Assembly (NCBI GenBank): GCA_040382935.1
Contig: JBEIEP010000004.1
Span: 76,117 to 140,116 of the forward strand
Source of the DNA: JALQUL01 sp040382935
Lineage (GTDB): Bacteria > Pseudomonadota > Gammaproteobacteria > Burkholderiales > Burkholderiaceae_C
Direction of reading: 5' to 3'
Length of the DNA: 64,000 bases
The translations under genes were made by a program, and so were the position numbers. This document shows, one piece after another, positions 26,566 through 35,305 of the stretch. Numbering within the stretch: the stretch's first letter is position 1; every line of letters starts with the position of its first letter. A model generated the notes under the pieces. The model was not told the DNA's origin, made no database searches, and saw nothing but the letters and a program-made list of their open reading frames with translations.

Positions 26566-27801
26566 CAGCATATCGAATTTGCCGAAGAAGAATCGTTTCA
26601 CTTGGGCACGCAAATCAAAGTGATAGGCGTGGGAGGGGGCGGTGGCAATGCGGTTGAGCACATGATTGCCAAGGGCGTTCGTGGCGTTGAGTTTATTTGT
26701 GCCAATACCGACGCGCAGGCCCTGCAGGCCAGCCAGGCGGGTCGGCAAATTCAACTGGGCACGACAGGTTTGGGCGCAGGTACGATCCCCGCCAAAGGGC
26801 GCGACGCGGCTGAGCAAGCAACCGAGACTATTCGCGAAGCCATAGCCGGTGCGCATATGCTGTTTATTACGGCCGGTATGGGTGGCGGTACAGGCACCGG
26901 GGCGGCGCCTGTGATTGCAAGAATCGCCAAGGAAATGGGGATACTGACGGTGGCGGTGGTGACCAGGCCTTTTGATTGGGAGGGTAACCGCTGCATGCGC
27001 AACGCCGATGCGGGCTTGACCGAATTGGAAGCCAATGTCGATTCGCTGATTGTCGTGCTCAACGACAAGCTGCTCGAAGTGCTGGGCGAAGATATTACGC
27101 AGGAAGAAGCCTTCGCCCACGCCAACGACGTGTTGAAAAATGCGGTGGGCGGCATTGCCGAAGTCATCAACGTCCGCGGTAACGTGAACGCCGACTTTGA
27201 AGACGTGAAGACCGTCATGAGCGAACCCGGTAAAGCCATGATGGGGACCGCCGTTGCCAAAGGCCCTGACCGTGCCCGTCTGGCGGCCGAGCAGGCCATT
27301 GCCTGCCCATTGCTGGAAGGTGTGGACTTGTCGGGTGCCAAAGGCGTTTTGGTACTGATTACCGCAGCCCGTACCTCGCTCAAATTGAGCGAGTCCAGGT
27401 TGGCTATGAACACCATCAAAAACTTTGCCTCAGAAGACGCACACGTCATCTACGGCACGGCCTACGACGAAAGCCTGGGCGATGAAATTCGTATCACCGT
27501 GTTGGCCACCGGTCTTGGCAAGGCCAACCGGCGCAGTGCGCCCCAACTGACACAAGTGCTCGCCACCGGCACCTATGGCGGCGCAATGCAAACGCCACAG
27601 GCAATGCAACCCACTATTGGTGCGCCCACGACCGCAGCGGCGTTGTTCGCAGGCGCCATGCCTGCACCCAACTACCAGGTGCCTGCATTGTTTCGCAACC
27701 ACCCAGACCGCACCAACGCGGCCGCGCGGGTCGATGCCTTGTCCTCCAGCGGGATGGACGACGTTGAAATCCCCGCCTTCTTGCGCAAGCAGGCCGACTA
27801 A
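26512..27801 (+). CDS. ftsZ: Cell division protein FtsZ
   Basis: Tubulin-like GTPase forming the Z ring. The GTP loop GGGTGTG is at residues 124-130, with VIGVGGGGGNAVEHM before it, and the C-terminal peptide DDVEIPAFLRKQAD, which binds FtsA, is intact. From the first ATG the protein has 429 residues; a second ATG at 26563 would give 412 and match the usual betaproteobacterial N-terminus better. Each ATG has its own purine-rich box (AAGGAG and TGAGGA), so both may be used. The 73-base, T-rich gap before it is the largest inside the cluster. Confidence 0.97.
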   Translation: MTVLSITSPTPQPEDLTMQHIEFAEEESFHLGTQIKVIGVGGGGGNAVEHMIAKGVRGVEFICANTDAQALQASQAGRQIQLGTTGLGAGTIPAKGRDAAEQATETIREAIAGAHMLFITAGMGGGTGTGAAPVIARIAKEMGILTVAVVTRPFDWEGNRCMRNADAGLTELEANVDSLIVVLNDKLLEVLGEDITQEEAFAHANDVLKNAVGGIAEVINVRGNVNADFEDVKTVMSEPGKAMMGTAVAKGPDRARLAAEQAIACPLLEGVDLSGAKGVLVLITAARTSLKLSESRLAMNTIKNFASEDAHVIYGTAYDESLGDEIRITVLATGLGKANRRSAPQLTQVLATGTYGGAMQTPQAMQPTIGAPTTAAALFAGAMPAPNYQVPALFRNHPDRTNAAARVDALSSSGMDDVEIPAFLRKQAD

Positions 27802-27811
27802 AATTGCTTCC

Positions 27812-28735
27812 ATGCTGGCCCAACGCACCATTCAAAACACCACCAAAGCGGTGGGCGTGGGCCTGCACAGTGGCCAGCGCGTTGAGCTGACCCTAAGCCC
27901 TGCACCGGTTGATACCGGCGTTGTGTTTAGGCGCGTGGACTTGGCCCAACCGGTCGATATACCGGCTGGTGCCCATGCGGTCACCGACACCCAAATGGCC
28001 AGTACCCTCAGCCGGGGCGGCGTCAAAATACAAACCGTGGAGCACCTGATGTCCGCCTGTGCAGGACTGGGAATCGACAATCTGTTGGTCGAGGTCAACG
28101 CCGAAGAAATTCCCATCTTGGACGGCTCGGCCGCCTCGTTTGTGTTTTTGCTTCAAGGGGCCAAAATTGTCACCCAAGCCCAACCCAAGCGCTTTATTCG
28201 CATCACCTCCCCAGTCGAGGTTCGTGTGCTTGAGCGAGGGCAAGAAAAATGGGCGCGGCTCGAGCCCTATGAGGGCTACAAGCTGCGTTTTGAAATTGAC
28301 TTTGCGCACCCAGCGGTGGACTCCACCTCGCAGTGCGTAGAGTTTGATTTAGGGTCGGGCCGTTACGCCAAGGACATTGCCCGCGCACGCACGTTTGGCT
28401 TTACTAAAGATGTGGAGATGATGCGCAAAAACGGCCTGGCCATGGGCGGTGGCTTGGACAACGCCATCGTGATGGACGATACCCGCGTGATCAATGCCGG
28501 CGGCCTGCGCTACGACGACGAGTTTGTGAAGCACAAGATTTTGGACGCCATGGGCGACTTACTGCTGATAGGCCACCCCTTACTGGCCAGTTACCACGCC
28601 TACCGCTCGGGCCATGCGCTGAACAACCGTTTGATACGCGAAGTGCTCAACCAACCTCAATGCTACGAGTGGGTCAGTTTTATGGATTTGGCAGACGTAC
28701 CAAGAGGCCTATCGGCTATTCCCGCGGCCTGGTGA
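27812..28735 (+). CDS. lpxC: UDP-3-O-acyl-N-acetylglucosamine deacetylase LpxC
   Basis: Zinc deacetylase for the committed step of lipid A synthesis. The 307-residue product has H78 in TVEHLMSA, the KHKILDAMGD zinc site and catalytic SGHALNN. It begins 10 bases after ftsZ, so probably shares its transcript, tying outer membrane supply to division. Its 3' end overlaps the convergent ruvC by 20 bases. Confidence 0.97.
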   Translation: MLAQRTIQNTTKAVGVGLHSGQRVELTLSPAPVDTGVVFRRVDLAQPVDIPAGAHAVTDTQMASTLSRGGVKIQTVEHLMSACAGLGIDNLLVEVNAEEIPILDGSAASFVFLLQGAKIVTQAQPKRFIRITSPVEVRVLERGQEKWARLEPYEGYKLRFEIDFAHPAVDSTSQCVEFDLGSGRYAKDIARARTFGFTKDVEMMRKNGLAMGGGLDNAIVMDDTRVINAGGLRYDDEFVKHKILDAMGDLLLIGHPLLASYHAYRSGHALNNRLIREVLNQPQCYEWVSFMDLADVPRGLSAIPAAW

Positions 28736-29231
28736 TCGCACGCCCGAGCTTGGCACGCATGGCATGGGCGTGCGCGTGAGTAATGGCCATACCCAGTGCG
28801 TCGGCAGCATCAGGCCCTGGCGCTGATGGTAGTTCCAACAAGCGCTTAACCATTTCCTGTATCTGCGATTTGGCGGCACGACCGTAGCCCACTACCGATT
28901 GCTTCATCTGTAGGGCGGTGTACTCCGCCACAGGCACATCCATTGAAACCAATCCTGTAATGCAGGCCCCCCGTGCTTGGCCCAGCAACAGCGTGGACTG
29001 GGGATTGACGTTGACAAAAACAATCTCAACGCAGGCCACCTCGGGTTGGTAAGTGGCCACCACGCTGCGTACGCCGTCAAACAACACCTTGAGCCGCTGC
29101 GGTAGCTGCCGCGTGTCCAACGATTGCGTGCTGATGGTGCCGCTGGCTACGTAATGCAAGCGGTTGCCCTGCTGGTCAATCACCCCAAAGCCAGTGGTTC
29201 TAAGTCCAGGATCAATACCAAGAATTCTCAT
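28716..29231 (-). CDS. ruvC: Holliday junction endonuclease RuvC
   Basis: Cuts Holliday junctions as a dimer. The 171-residue product has the first acidic residue in GIDPGLRTTGFGV (D7), a Glu in VACVEIVFVN, and the C-terminal acidic pair in GPDAADALGMAI, plus YGRAAKSQIQEMV. ruvA and ruvB, often next to ruvC, are not in this window. It is the last gene of a minus-strand run from the RNB nuclease. Confidence 0.96.
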   Translation of the reverse strand: MRILGIDPGLRTTGFGVIDQQGNRLHYVASGTISTQSLDTRQLPQRLKVLFDGVRSVVATYQPEVACVEIVFVNVNPQSTLLLGQARGACITGLVSMDVPVAEYTALQMKQSVVGYGRAAKSQIQEMVKRLLELPSAPGPDAADALGMAITHAHAHAMRAKLGRAITRPRE

Positions 29232-29237
29232 AGGGCG

Positions 29238-30035
29238 CTAGCGCGGTACCTGCACATCGGCCATACGGCCCGCAATCACCATGGCGCGACCGCTCAAGTA
29301 GTTTGAGGTGGGTTGCTTTTCGAAAAACTTGGGTCGGGGCAGCATCACGGCCAAACGTGCGGCTTCAAAGGGGCCTAGTTGCGCAGCGGGCTTGCGAAAG
29401 TAGTGTTGCGCTGCCGCCTCAATACCAAACACCCCCTCACCCCATTCGACGTTGTTCAAGTAAATCTCCAAAATCCGCTCTTTGCTTAAAAACGCCTCTA
29501 ATGCCAGAGTAATCGCCAGCTCCTGCGCTTTTCTAAACAGGTTTCGTTCGCCCGATAGCAAGAGGTTTTTGGCCAATTGTTGCGTAATGGTCGAGCCTCC
29601 CACAATCTTCACAGGTTTGGCCACAGGCACAGCTTTGCCACCTTTCTGCGCACCTTTGGCCGCATTCTGTGCGCGTTGCTCGGCCCGTTCTTGCGCCTTG
29701 TTGTTCTTTTGCCAAGCCGATTCAACGGCGTCCCACTGCACGCCACCATGCGTCGCAAACACATCGTCCTCGGAGGCAATCACCGCGCGTTTGATGTGCA
29801 CCGACATGGCCGAATAAGGCACCCAATCCTGGCGCCAGCCCTTGCCATTGGAGGTGGCAAGCCTAAACGCCTCTGACCGTTGAAACGTGGTCGATTGGGG
29901 GTCCACGCCGATCATCACAACGACCCGCGCAAGAAAGAAAATTTCCAGCGCCACAGCTGTTAGCAACAGCATCAAGAGCAGGCGCGTGGCCGCTCCAGAT
30001 TTGGACGACCGACCTGACATGCTTCGTTTACTCAT
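29238..30035 (-). CDS. mtgA: Monofunctional peptidoglycan glycosyltransferase
   Basis: GT51 enzyme that polymerises lipid II without a transpeptidase domain. The 265-residue product has one membrane segment (about 18-40), the catalytic SEDDVFATHGGVQWD, GGSTITQQLAKNLLLS and RNLFRKAQELAITLALE. Between the first two motifs there is an extra Ala/Lys/Gln-rich stretch of about 25 residues that is short in E. coli MtgA. It overlaps the upstream TonB-like gene by 8 bases. Confidence 0.94.
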   Translation of the reverse strand: MSKRSMSGRSSKSGAATRLLLMLLLTAVALEIFFLARVVVMIGVDPQSTTFQRSEAFRLATSNGKGWRQDWVPYSAMSVHIKRAVIASEDDVFATHGGVQWDAVESAWQKNNKAQERAEQRAQNAAKGAQKGGKAVPVAKPVKIVGGSTITQQLAKNLLLSGERNLFRKAQELAITLALEAFLSKERILEIYLNNVEWGEGVFGIEAAAQHYFRKPAAQLGPFEAARLAVMLPRPKFFEKQPTSNYLSGRAMVIAGRMADVQVPR

Positions 30036-30888
30036 GGCTCACGATAGAAGTGCTTAGGGCGTCGTCGCGGGTAAATTTAAACCGCGTGACCACCACCAAA
30101 ATTTGAAACTCCCGCAGCATATTCTCTGAAAACTTTCCATACGGAGCGCCTGAATTGACAATCGCCACTGCCATTTTGTCCAGCCTAGCGTCGCCCGTGG
30201 ATTCTAAGACCTGGGTTTGTAGTACCGCGCCGCTGCGGTCTAGGCTGATGGACATTGTTAGCTCGCCGTAGAGCTTGCGGCCACCCACCTGCGGGAAGTT
30301 TCGCGTTCCCAATTCTTCCACACGCTGCTTGAACTCATGGTAGTAGGTGGCATGTACTTTGCTCAGCGTTGCTGGGCTAACAAAGCGTTTTTTGGGACGC
30401 TCGTTTTCTTCTCTCACCTTGCGCTCAATTTCAGCCAATAACTTGAGCCGCTGCCGCACTTTTTGTACTTCGCTGGCATCAGCAGTTGCCGCCGGATTAC
30501 CCTGTTGCAGCCGGGCCGCGTCGGCCAAGATTTGTTCGCGTATCTGAGCCAGCAACAGATTTTGGCTGCTCTGCATCTGATCCAGTCTTTTTTGATTGTC
30601 CTCAGCGGCATTGCCTTCTACGCTGCGCATTTCTGCTTGCATGGGTGAGGTGGATCGGCCTTTGTCGGCCTCGCCGCCGCCGCTCATAGCAAACTGTGCG
30701 ATGGCCTTGGCCACCTCTGGTTTTTGGTCGGCGCGGGCATTGACCAATACCACCTCAAGTCCCGCGTCCTTGAACATTTTGTCAAAGCCCTCGGGATCGG
30801 CCATCCGCAGCGTCAACACGGCGGCGTGTACAGCCACTGATCCCAACAGGCAACGCTGTAGCAAGGTCAATCGAGAAGCAATACCCAT
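30028..30888 (-). CDS. TonB/TolA-like periplasmic protein with TonB C-terminal domain
   Basis: A 286-residue protein with an N-terminal membrane anchor (about 11-29), a long Gln/Ala/Arg-rich region likely to be helical or coiled coil (KRLDQMQSSQNLLLAQIREQ), and a TonB-like C-terminal domain (LYGELTMSISLDRSGAV, STGDARLDKMAVAIV). It lacks the Pro-Lys/Pro-Glu spacer of classical TonB and no exbBD is adjacent, so it looks more TolA-like. It may be an energy or envelope-linking protein; substrate unknown. Confidence 0.75.
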   Translation of the reverse strand: MGIASRLTLLQRCLLGSVAVHAAVLTLRMADPEGFDKMFKDAGLEVVLVNARADQKPEVAKAIAQFAMSGGGEADKGRSTSPMQAEMRSVEGNAAEDNQKRLDQMQSSQNLLLAQIREQILADAARLQQGNPAATADASEVQKVRQRLKLLAEIERKVREENERPKKRFVSPATLSKVHATYYHEFKQRVEELGTRNFPQVGGRKLYGELTMSISLDRSGAVLQTQVLESTGDARLDKMAVAIVNSGAPYGKFSENMLREFQILVVVTRFKFTRDDALSTSIVSHE

Positions 30889-30905
30889 GGCTTTGATCTG
30901 CCGCC

Positions 30906-33008
30906 CTAAATCAATGCGGTTGGCGACATCATCGCACTTTCAGCCTTGCCCTTGACGACGTCTTCGCTGCTGTTGGCGTCCTCTTCCATCGCCGAGTCGA
31001 TTGCTATAGTTAGCCCTTGACCTTGAGGCAGGGTCTCGCTGTCGTCCTCCAAGGTATCCGCAAAAACACCATCCGAGCTTGTTTCAAGGCGCTCTGCCAC
31101 GGTTGCGCTGGCGACCAAAGTCAGTTCGTTGATGGCACCCAATTTGAGGCGCACACGCTGCCCGAGGGGTGCCGAAAGCCCACCGGCCAACTCCAGTACC
31201 AGTGGCAGCTTGTCAGCACGGGCCAATTGTTCGCGAATCACCGTGGCGTCGAATTCGGTAAGTCCTTCTTGCGTAAGGTAGCGCAGCGTCCAGTAGGTCT
31301 CCATCTGGCGCTGCACCGCCTGGTAGGCGGCATAGGCGTCTTCAAACGCTGATATCACACCAAACAGCATCGCGTCTTTGGGTTTAAACGGGGCCACTAG
31401 CGCTGCTGTAGTACCATTTTGTACACAGGCCACCAACTGCCACTGGTTCACTAAATCAACATAACGGCGCAGCGGCGATGTACACCATGCGTAGCAACTG
31501 ACGCCCATTCCCGCGTGAGGCAGTGGCCGGTTGCCCATGCGCACCTTTATACCTTTGCCCAAACCCGCCTGGCTGCGATAAATCCCTGGGACACCCACAT
31601 CCGCCAGCCATTGGCCCCAGGTTTGGTTGGCCAAAATCATGGCCTCAGCCACCAGCAGATCCAGAGGTGAACCCCGTTCGCGCGTGGTTATGGTGACACG
31701 TTCTTGGCCGGTGGGCTCCACGCCAGGTGCGTTGTCTAACTTAAACGTGTAGTCGGCGCGGTTGTTCATTTCAGGCCGCCCGCGCGCTTGTATTCGCTTG
31801 GCATGCAGGTGGCGCGCCAAGCGGTACAAAAACGCCAGATGCGCAGGTACTACCGTTTTGAGTGCGGCAGGCAAAGTGCTGCTATCCCAATGGCTGGCGC
31901 AAAGCGTTTCCTCGGTAGCCCAGGATTCGAGCTGGTCGTGGCGCAAATTGGCTTGCACCGCTACCCGCTCGATGCGGGTTTGGGACTCCTTGATACTCAG
32001 ATCGGATTCGTCTAGGGTCAAATACAGTGAAAGCGCAGGACAGGACTTGCCCTCGTCCAACGAAAACTGGCTGACCAAATGCTCGGGAAGCATGGTGATC
32101 TTGTAGCCTGGCATGTACACCGTCGACATCCGCGCCCGTGCCAGTTGGTCCACCGCGTCGCCTGGCTTTAGCGCCAAACTGGGCGCGGCGATATGTATAC
32201 CCAGCGTGACCGTGCCGCTACCCAAACCCCGAACTGAAAAGGCATCGTCGATTTCGGTGGTGGCCGAATCGTCAATAGAGAACACCGCCACATCGCCCTC
32301 AGGCAAAGAAGGTATTTGCGCCGGTGGTAGTTGCGCAAAGCCTGTACCGCCCGGAAAATTTTCCAGCACAAACCGCTGCCAATGAAACTGAAAAGACGAG
32401 GGTATCGCCTGTGCCTGTTGCAGCAGCCGCAACACCGGTAGGCCGCTGGCTTTGGCAGCCATCACCACGGCTTTGTACGCGGGCGTATTTTTGTCAGGCT
32501 TGAAAAGGATACGGTAAAGTTGCTCGGCCACTTCCGGGGGGCATTGGCCGCTTACCAGTTGGTGCGACCATGTTGCAATCCGCTGCTCCAGTTCTTTCTT
32601 TTTCTCAATGGCCGCCAGTGCCAAACGTAAGATGTCGGCGGGCATTTTTTTATAACGCCCTTTGCCAGCACGTCTGAAATACTGGGGTGCGTTGTGCAGG
32701 CATTGAAGGGCCGCCACTTGCTCGGTCAAGCTGGCATCAGCGCTAAAGTATTCTTTGGCAAATTCAACAAAAGAAAACTCATCGTCACCCAGCACCTCCC
32801 AGGCGAAATCGAGGTCTATCGCTTCGGTCAATGGCTGCGCTTGCGCCAGCACTACATCGGGGGTGGGCGTGTTAAAACGCAGCAACACGTTGGCCGTTTT
32901 TACTTTCTGTCGTTTACCCGACTCCAGCTCTAGTTGCAGTGAGGTGTCGGCTTCGGTCAGTAACCTGCCGGCAAAAAACTTTCCGGCGTCTTCAAATAGT
33001 ACATACAT
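30906..33008 (-). CDS. RNB-domain (RNase II/R family) exoribonuclease
   Basis: A 700-residue 3'-5' exoribonuclease of the RNase II family. The RNB catalytic acid cluster is IDDSATTEIDDAFSV and the family motif WCTSPLRRYVDLVNQWQL is near residue 540. The first 200 residues lack a clear cold-shock domain pair, and the C-terminal S1-like part is short, so it is neither a typical RNase R nor RNase II; betaproteobacteria commonly carry this variant. It leads the minus-strand set with the TonB-like gene, mtgA and ruvC, and is divergent from rodA. Confidence 0.88.
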   Translation of the reverse strand: MYVLFEDAGKFFAGRLLTEADTSLQLELESGKRQKVKTANVLLRFNTPTPDVVLAQAQPLTEAIDLDFAWEVLGDDEFSFVEFAKEYFSADASLTEQVAALQCLHNAPQYFRRAGKGRYKKMPADILRLALAAIEKKKELEQRIATWSHQLVSGQCPPEVAEQLYRILFKPDKNTPAYKAVVMAAKASGLPVLRLLQQAQAIPSSFQFHWQRFVLENFPGGTGFAQLPPAQIPSLPEGDVAVFSIDDSATTEIDDAFSVRGLGSGTVTLGIHIAAPSLALKPGDAVDQLARARMSTVYMPGYKITMLPEHLVSQFSLDEGKSCPALSLYLTLDESDLSIKESQTRIERVAVQANLRHDQLESWATEETLCASHWDSSTLPAALKTVVPAHLAFLYRLARHLHAKRIQARGRPEMNNRADYTFKLDNAPGVEPTGQERVTITTRERGSPLDLLVAEAMILANQTWGQWLADVGVPGIYRSQAGLGKGIKVRMGNRPLPHAGMGVSCYAWCTSPLRRYVDLVNQWQLVACVQNGTTAALVAPFKPKDAMLFGVISAFEDAYAAYQAVQRQMETYWTLRYLTQEGLTEFDATVIREQLARADKLPLVLELAGGLSAPLGQRVRLKLGAINELTLVASATVAERLETSSDGVFADTLEDDSETLPQGQGLTIAIDSAMEEDANSSEDVVKGKAESAMMSPTALI

Positions 33009-33069
33009 AGCGGATTATTGTCCCACGGCATGGCCGGTTTCAAAGGCAAGTTGCCGGATAATTCGCACC

Positions 33070-34224
33070 ATGCCCACCACTTTGCAATCGCCCCCACTGT
33101 TTGCGCGTATTCGCGGCTGGGTTGGCGGATTTGACGGCCCACTGGCTCTTTTTGTTGCATTGTTGGCAGCTGGTGGTTTGTTGATCATGTTTTCAGCAGG
33201 GTTCGACCATGGCACCCGTTTTCGTGACCATGGGCGCAATATGTTAATTGCTGCCACTGTGATGGTGTTGGTGGCGCAGCTTTCTCCACAGCGTTTGCAG
33301 GAGCTGGCGGTACCTTTGTACGTATTGGGTGTGGTGCTGCTGGTGGCTGTGGAGGTGTTCGGCGTCACCAAAAAAGGTGCACAGCGCTGGTTGGACGTTG
33401 GGGTGGATATTCAACCCAGTGAATTGCTCAAAATTGGGCTTCCTATGATGTTGGCCTGGTGGTTTCAAAGCCGCGATAGCATGCTGCGCTCTATGGATTA
33501 CTTGGTCGCCGCCTTGATTTTGTTTGTCCCTGTTGCGCTTATATTTTTGCAGCCCGATTTGGGCACCGCCATCTTGGTACTGACCGCGGGCCTTTCGGTT
33601 CTTTACTTTGCTGGGCTCAGTTGGCGCATCGTGTTACCGCCCTTGATCCTGTGCGCAATTGGCATAGGCCTGTTGGTGTATTTAGGGCCCACACTCTGCG
33701 CCGACGGGGTGCGCTGGCCAGTGCTACACAACTACCAGCAACAACGCGTGTGTACGCTGCTTGATCCCGCACGCGACCCTCTGGGAAAGGGGTTTCACAT
33801 TATCCAAGGGATGATCGCCATAGGTTCAGGGGGTTTGTGGGGCAAGGGCTTTATGCAGGGCACCCAAACCCATCTTGAATTCATTCCTGAGCGCACCACC
33901 GACTTCATTTTTGCCACCTTTGCCGAAGAGTTTGGCCTGGCGGGTAACTTGGTCTTGATGGCTTGTTTTATCGGGTTGATTTGGCGCGGGCTTACTATTG
34001 CCGCCGAGGCCTCTAACCTGTTTTCCCGTCTACTCGCCGGGGCTATTTCCATGATTTTTTTCGCCTATGCTTTCGTGAATATGGGCATGGTCAGCGGCAT
34101 TTTGCCAGTGGTGGGCGTACCCCTTCCCTTTATCAGTTATGGTGGCACCGCCATGCTCACCCTGGGGGTAGGCATAGGGATGCTTATGTCTATTAGCAAA
34201 GCACGCCGCTTGGTGCAATCCTGA
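33070..34224 (+). CDS. rodA: Rod-shape SEDS glycosyltransferase RodA
   Basis: A 384-residue SEDS protein with about ten membrane spans; marks are KKGAQRWLDVGVDIQPSELLK, LFVPVALIFLQPDLGTA, LEFIPERTTDFIFATFAEEFG and LPFISYGGTAML. It lacks the long basic tail of FtsW, favouring RodA, the elongasome glycan polymerase. Its usual partners mreBCD and mrdA are not in the window. I chose the ATG that starts the family-like sequence; the frame is open further back through the divergent gene without conserved residues. Confidence 0.92.
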   Translation: MPTTLQSPPLFARIRGWVGGFDGPLALFVALLAAGGLLIMFSAGFDHGTRFRDHGRNMLIAATVMVLVAQLSPQRLQELAVPLYVLGVVLLVAVEVFGVTKKGAQRWLDVGVDIQPSELLKIGLPMMLAWWFQSRDSMLRSMDYLVAALILFVPVALIFLQPDLGTAILVLTAGLSVLYFAGLSWRIVLPPLILCAIGIGLLVYLGPTLCADGVRWPVLHNYQQQRVCTLLDPARDPLGKGFHIIQGMIAIGSGGLWGKGFMQGTQTHLEFIPERTTDFIFATFAEEFGLAGNLVLMACFIGLIWRGLTIAAEASNLFSRLLAGAISMIFFAYAFVNMGMVSGILPVVGVPLPFISYGGTAMLTLGVGIGMLMSISKARRLVQS

Positions 34225-34242
34225 ACCCGCGCAGCACACCGT

Positions 34243-34752
34243 ATGAACCCTAGCCCCCTGAGTTGGCGATTTACCTATGGCCACCCTGCCCATGCCGTGG
34301 CACTGGGATTTGGCGCCGGGCTAAGCCCAGTAGCACCGGGAACCATGGGCACAGTATTGGCCTGGGTGGCCTACCAGTTTTGGGGGCAGGGGCTTGGGGA
34401 TAGCGCATGGTGGGTTGTCGCAGGGCTGGCCTTTTTGGTCGGATGGTGGGCCTGCACAGTGACTGCCGTGCATATGGCGCAGGCCGACCCTGGTGCTATT
34501 GTGTGGGACGAGATTCTTGCCTTTGCTTTGGTGCTGTGGATTGCCGGGCCACGCGGGTGGGGTGAGCAATGGTTTTTGTTTGTCCTTTTCCGATTCTTTG
34601 ACGCCGCCAAGCCAGGGCCCGTGCGATGGGCCGACCAGGTCTTTAAAGGCGGTGGCTGGCGCGGAGGATTCGGCATATTGTTTGACGATTTGGTGGCCGC
34701 AATGTGCACCCTTTTGGTGTTTGCCTTTTGGCGACTTTGGAGTGCCGCATGA
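34243..34752 (+). CDS. pgpA: Phosphatidylglycerophosphatase A
   Basis: Removes the phosphate from phosphatidylglycerol phosphate in the membrane. The 169-residue product has the family signature GAGLSPVAPGTMGTV, the acidic IVWDEILAF and the RFFDAAKPGPV segment, with three to four membrane spans. It follows rodA by 18 bases and overlaps the next gene by ATGA. Confidence 0.93.
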   Translation: MNPSPLSWRFTYGHPAHAVALGFGAGLSPVAPGTMGTVLAWVAYQFWGQGLGDSAWWVVAGLAFLVGWWACTVTAVHMAQADPGAIVWDEILAFALVLWIAGPRGWGEQWFLFVLFRFFDAAKPGPVRWADQVFKGGGWRGGFGILFDDLVAAMCTLLVFAFWRLWSAA

Positions 34753-35234
34753 CCGCTGGTGTACTCACCGAATTAGCCGCACAGTTGATGCAACAAGGTT
34801 TGTGGTTGCGCACCGCAGAAAGCTGCACCGGTGGGTTGATCGCCGCCACCTGTACCCAACGCGCAGGGGCCAGCGCCTGGTTTGATAGTGCCTGCGTGAC
34901 CTACTCCAACGCGGCCAAGACCCGTTTGCTGGGTGTTGATGCGGCCTTGATACAGGCGCATGGCGCAGTGAGCGAAGAGGTTGCCAAGGCCATGGCGCTG
35001 GGCGCCTGTGCGGGGCAAGCCGATATAGTAGCTGTGGCGGTGACGGGCGTAGCCGGGCCAGACGGCGGTACGCCCGCCAAACCTGTGGGCACGGTATGGA
35101 TCGCCTGGGCCGTTGGCACCGCCCTGTGGGCCCAATGTTTTCACTTGTCGGGCAACAGAGACCAAGTGCGTTTATCCACCGTCGACGCAGCGTTGGCTGG
35201 ACTACTTGCCCACCTGAAAAACGCGGTCGCGTAA
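34749..35234 (+). CDS. pncC: Nicotinamide-nucleotide amidohydrolase PncC (CinA C-terminal type)
   Basis: Deamidates NMN to nicotinate mononucleotide in pyridine salvage. The 161-residue stand-alone CinA C-terminal domain has TAESCTGGLIAATCT, YSNAAKTRLLGV, GAVSEEVAKAMA and AVTGVAGPDGGTPAKPVGTVWIAW. The N-terminal CinA domain is absent, which is normal for proteobacterial PncC. The start sits in a 4-base overlap with pgpA. Confidence 0.94.
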   Translation: MTAGVLTELAAQLMQQGLWLRTAESCTGGLIAATCTQRAGASAWFDSACVTYSNAAKTRLLGVDAALIQAHGAVSEEVAKAMALGACAGQADIVAVAVTGVAGPDGGTPAKPVGTVWIAWAVGTALWAQCFHLSGNRDQVRLSTVDAALAGLLAHLKNAVA

Positions 35235-35235
35235 G

Positions 35236-35304
35236 GCCTCATTGAGGCTCACAGGGTGCCTATGTCATGCAGTGAGGGATTTTTTCTAAGCAAGCTATGC
35301 TTAG
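35236..35304. repeat. Two hairpins in the pncC / minus-strand convergent gap
   Basis: GCCTC/GAGGC (35236-35248, 3-base loop) follows the pncC stop directly, and CTAAGC/GCTTAG (35286-35304, 7-base loop) follows the convergent gene's stop. The second has a T run on its left in plus-strand orientation, the wrong side for a terminator of either gene. They may still stabilise the 3' ends of the two transcripts. Confidence 0.4.
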
Positions 35305-35305
35305 A

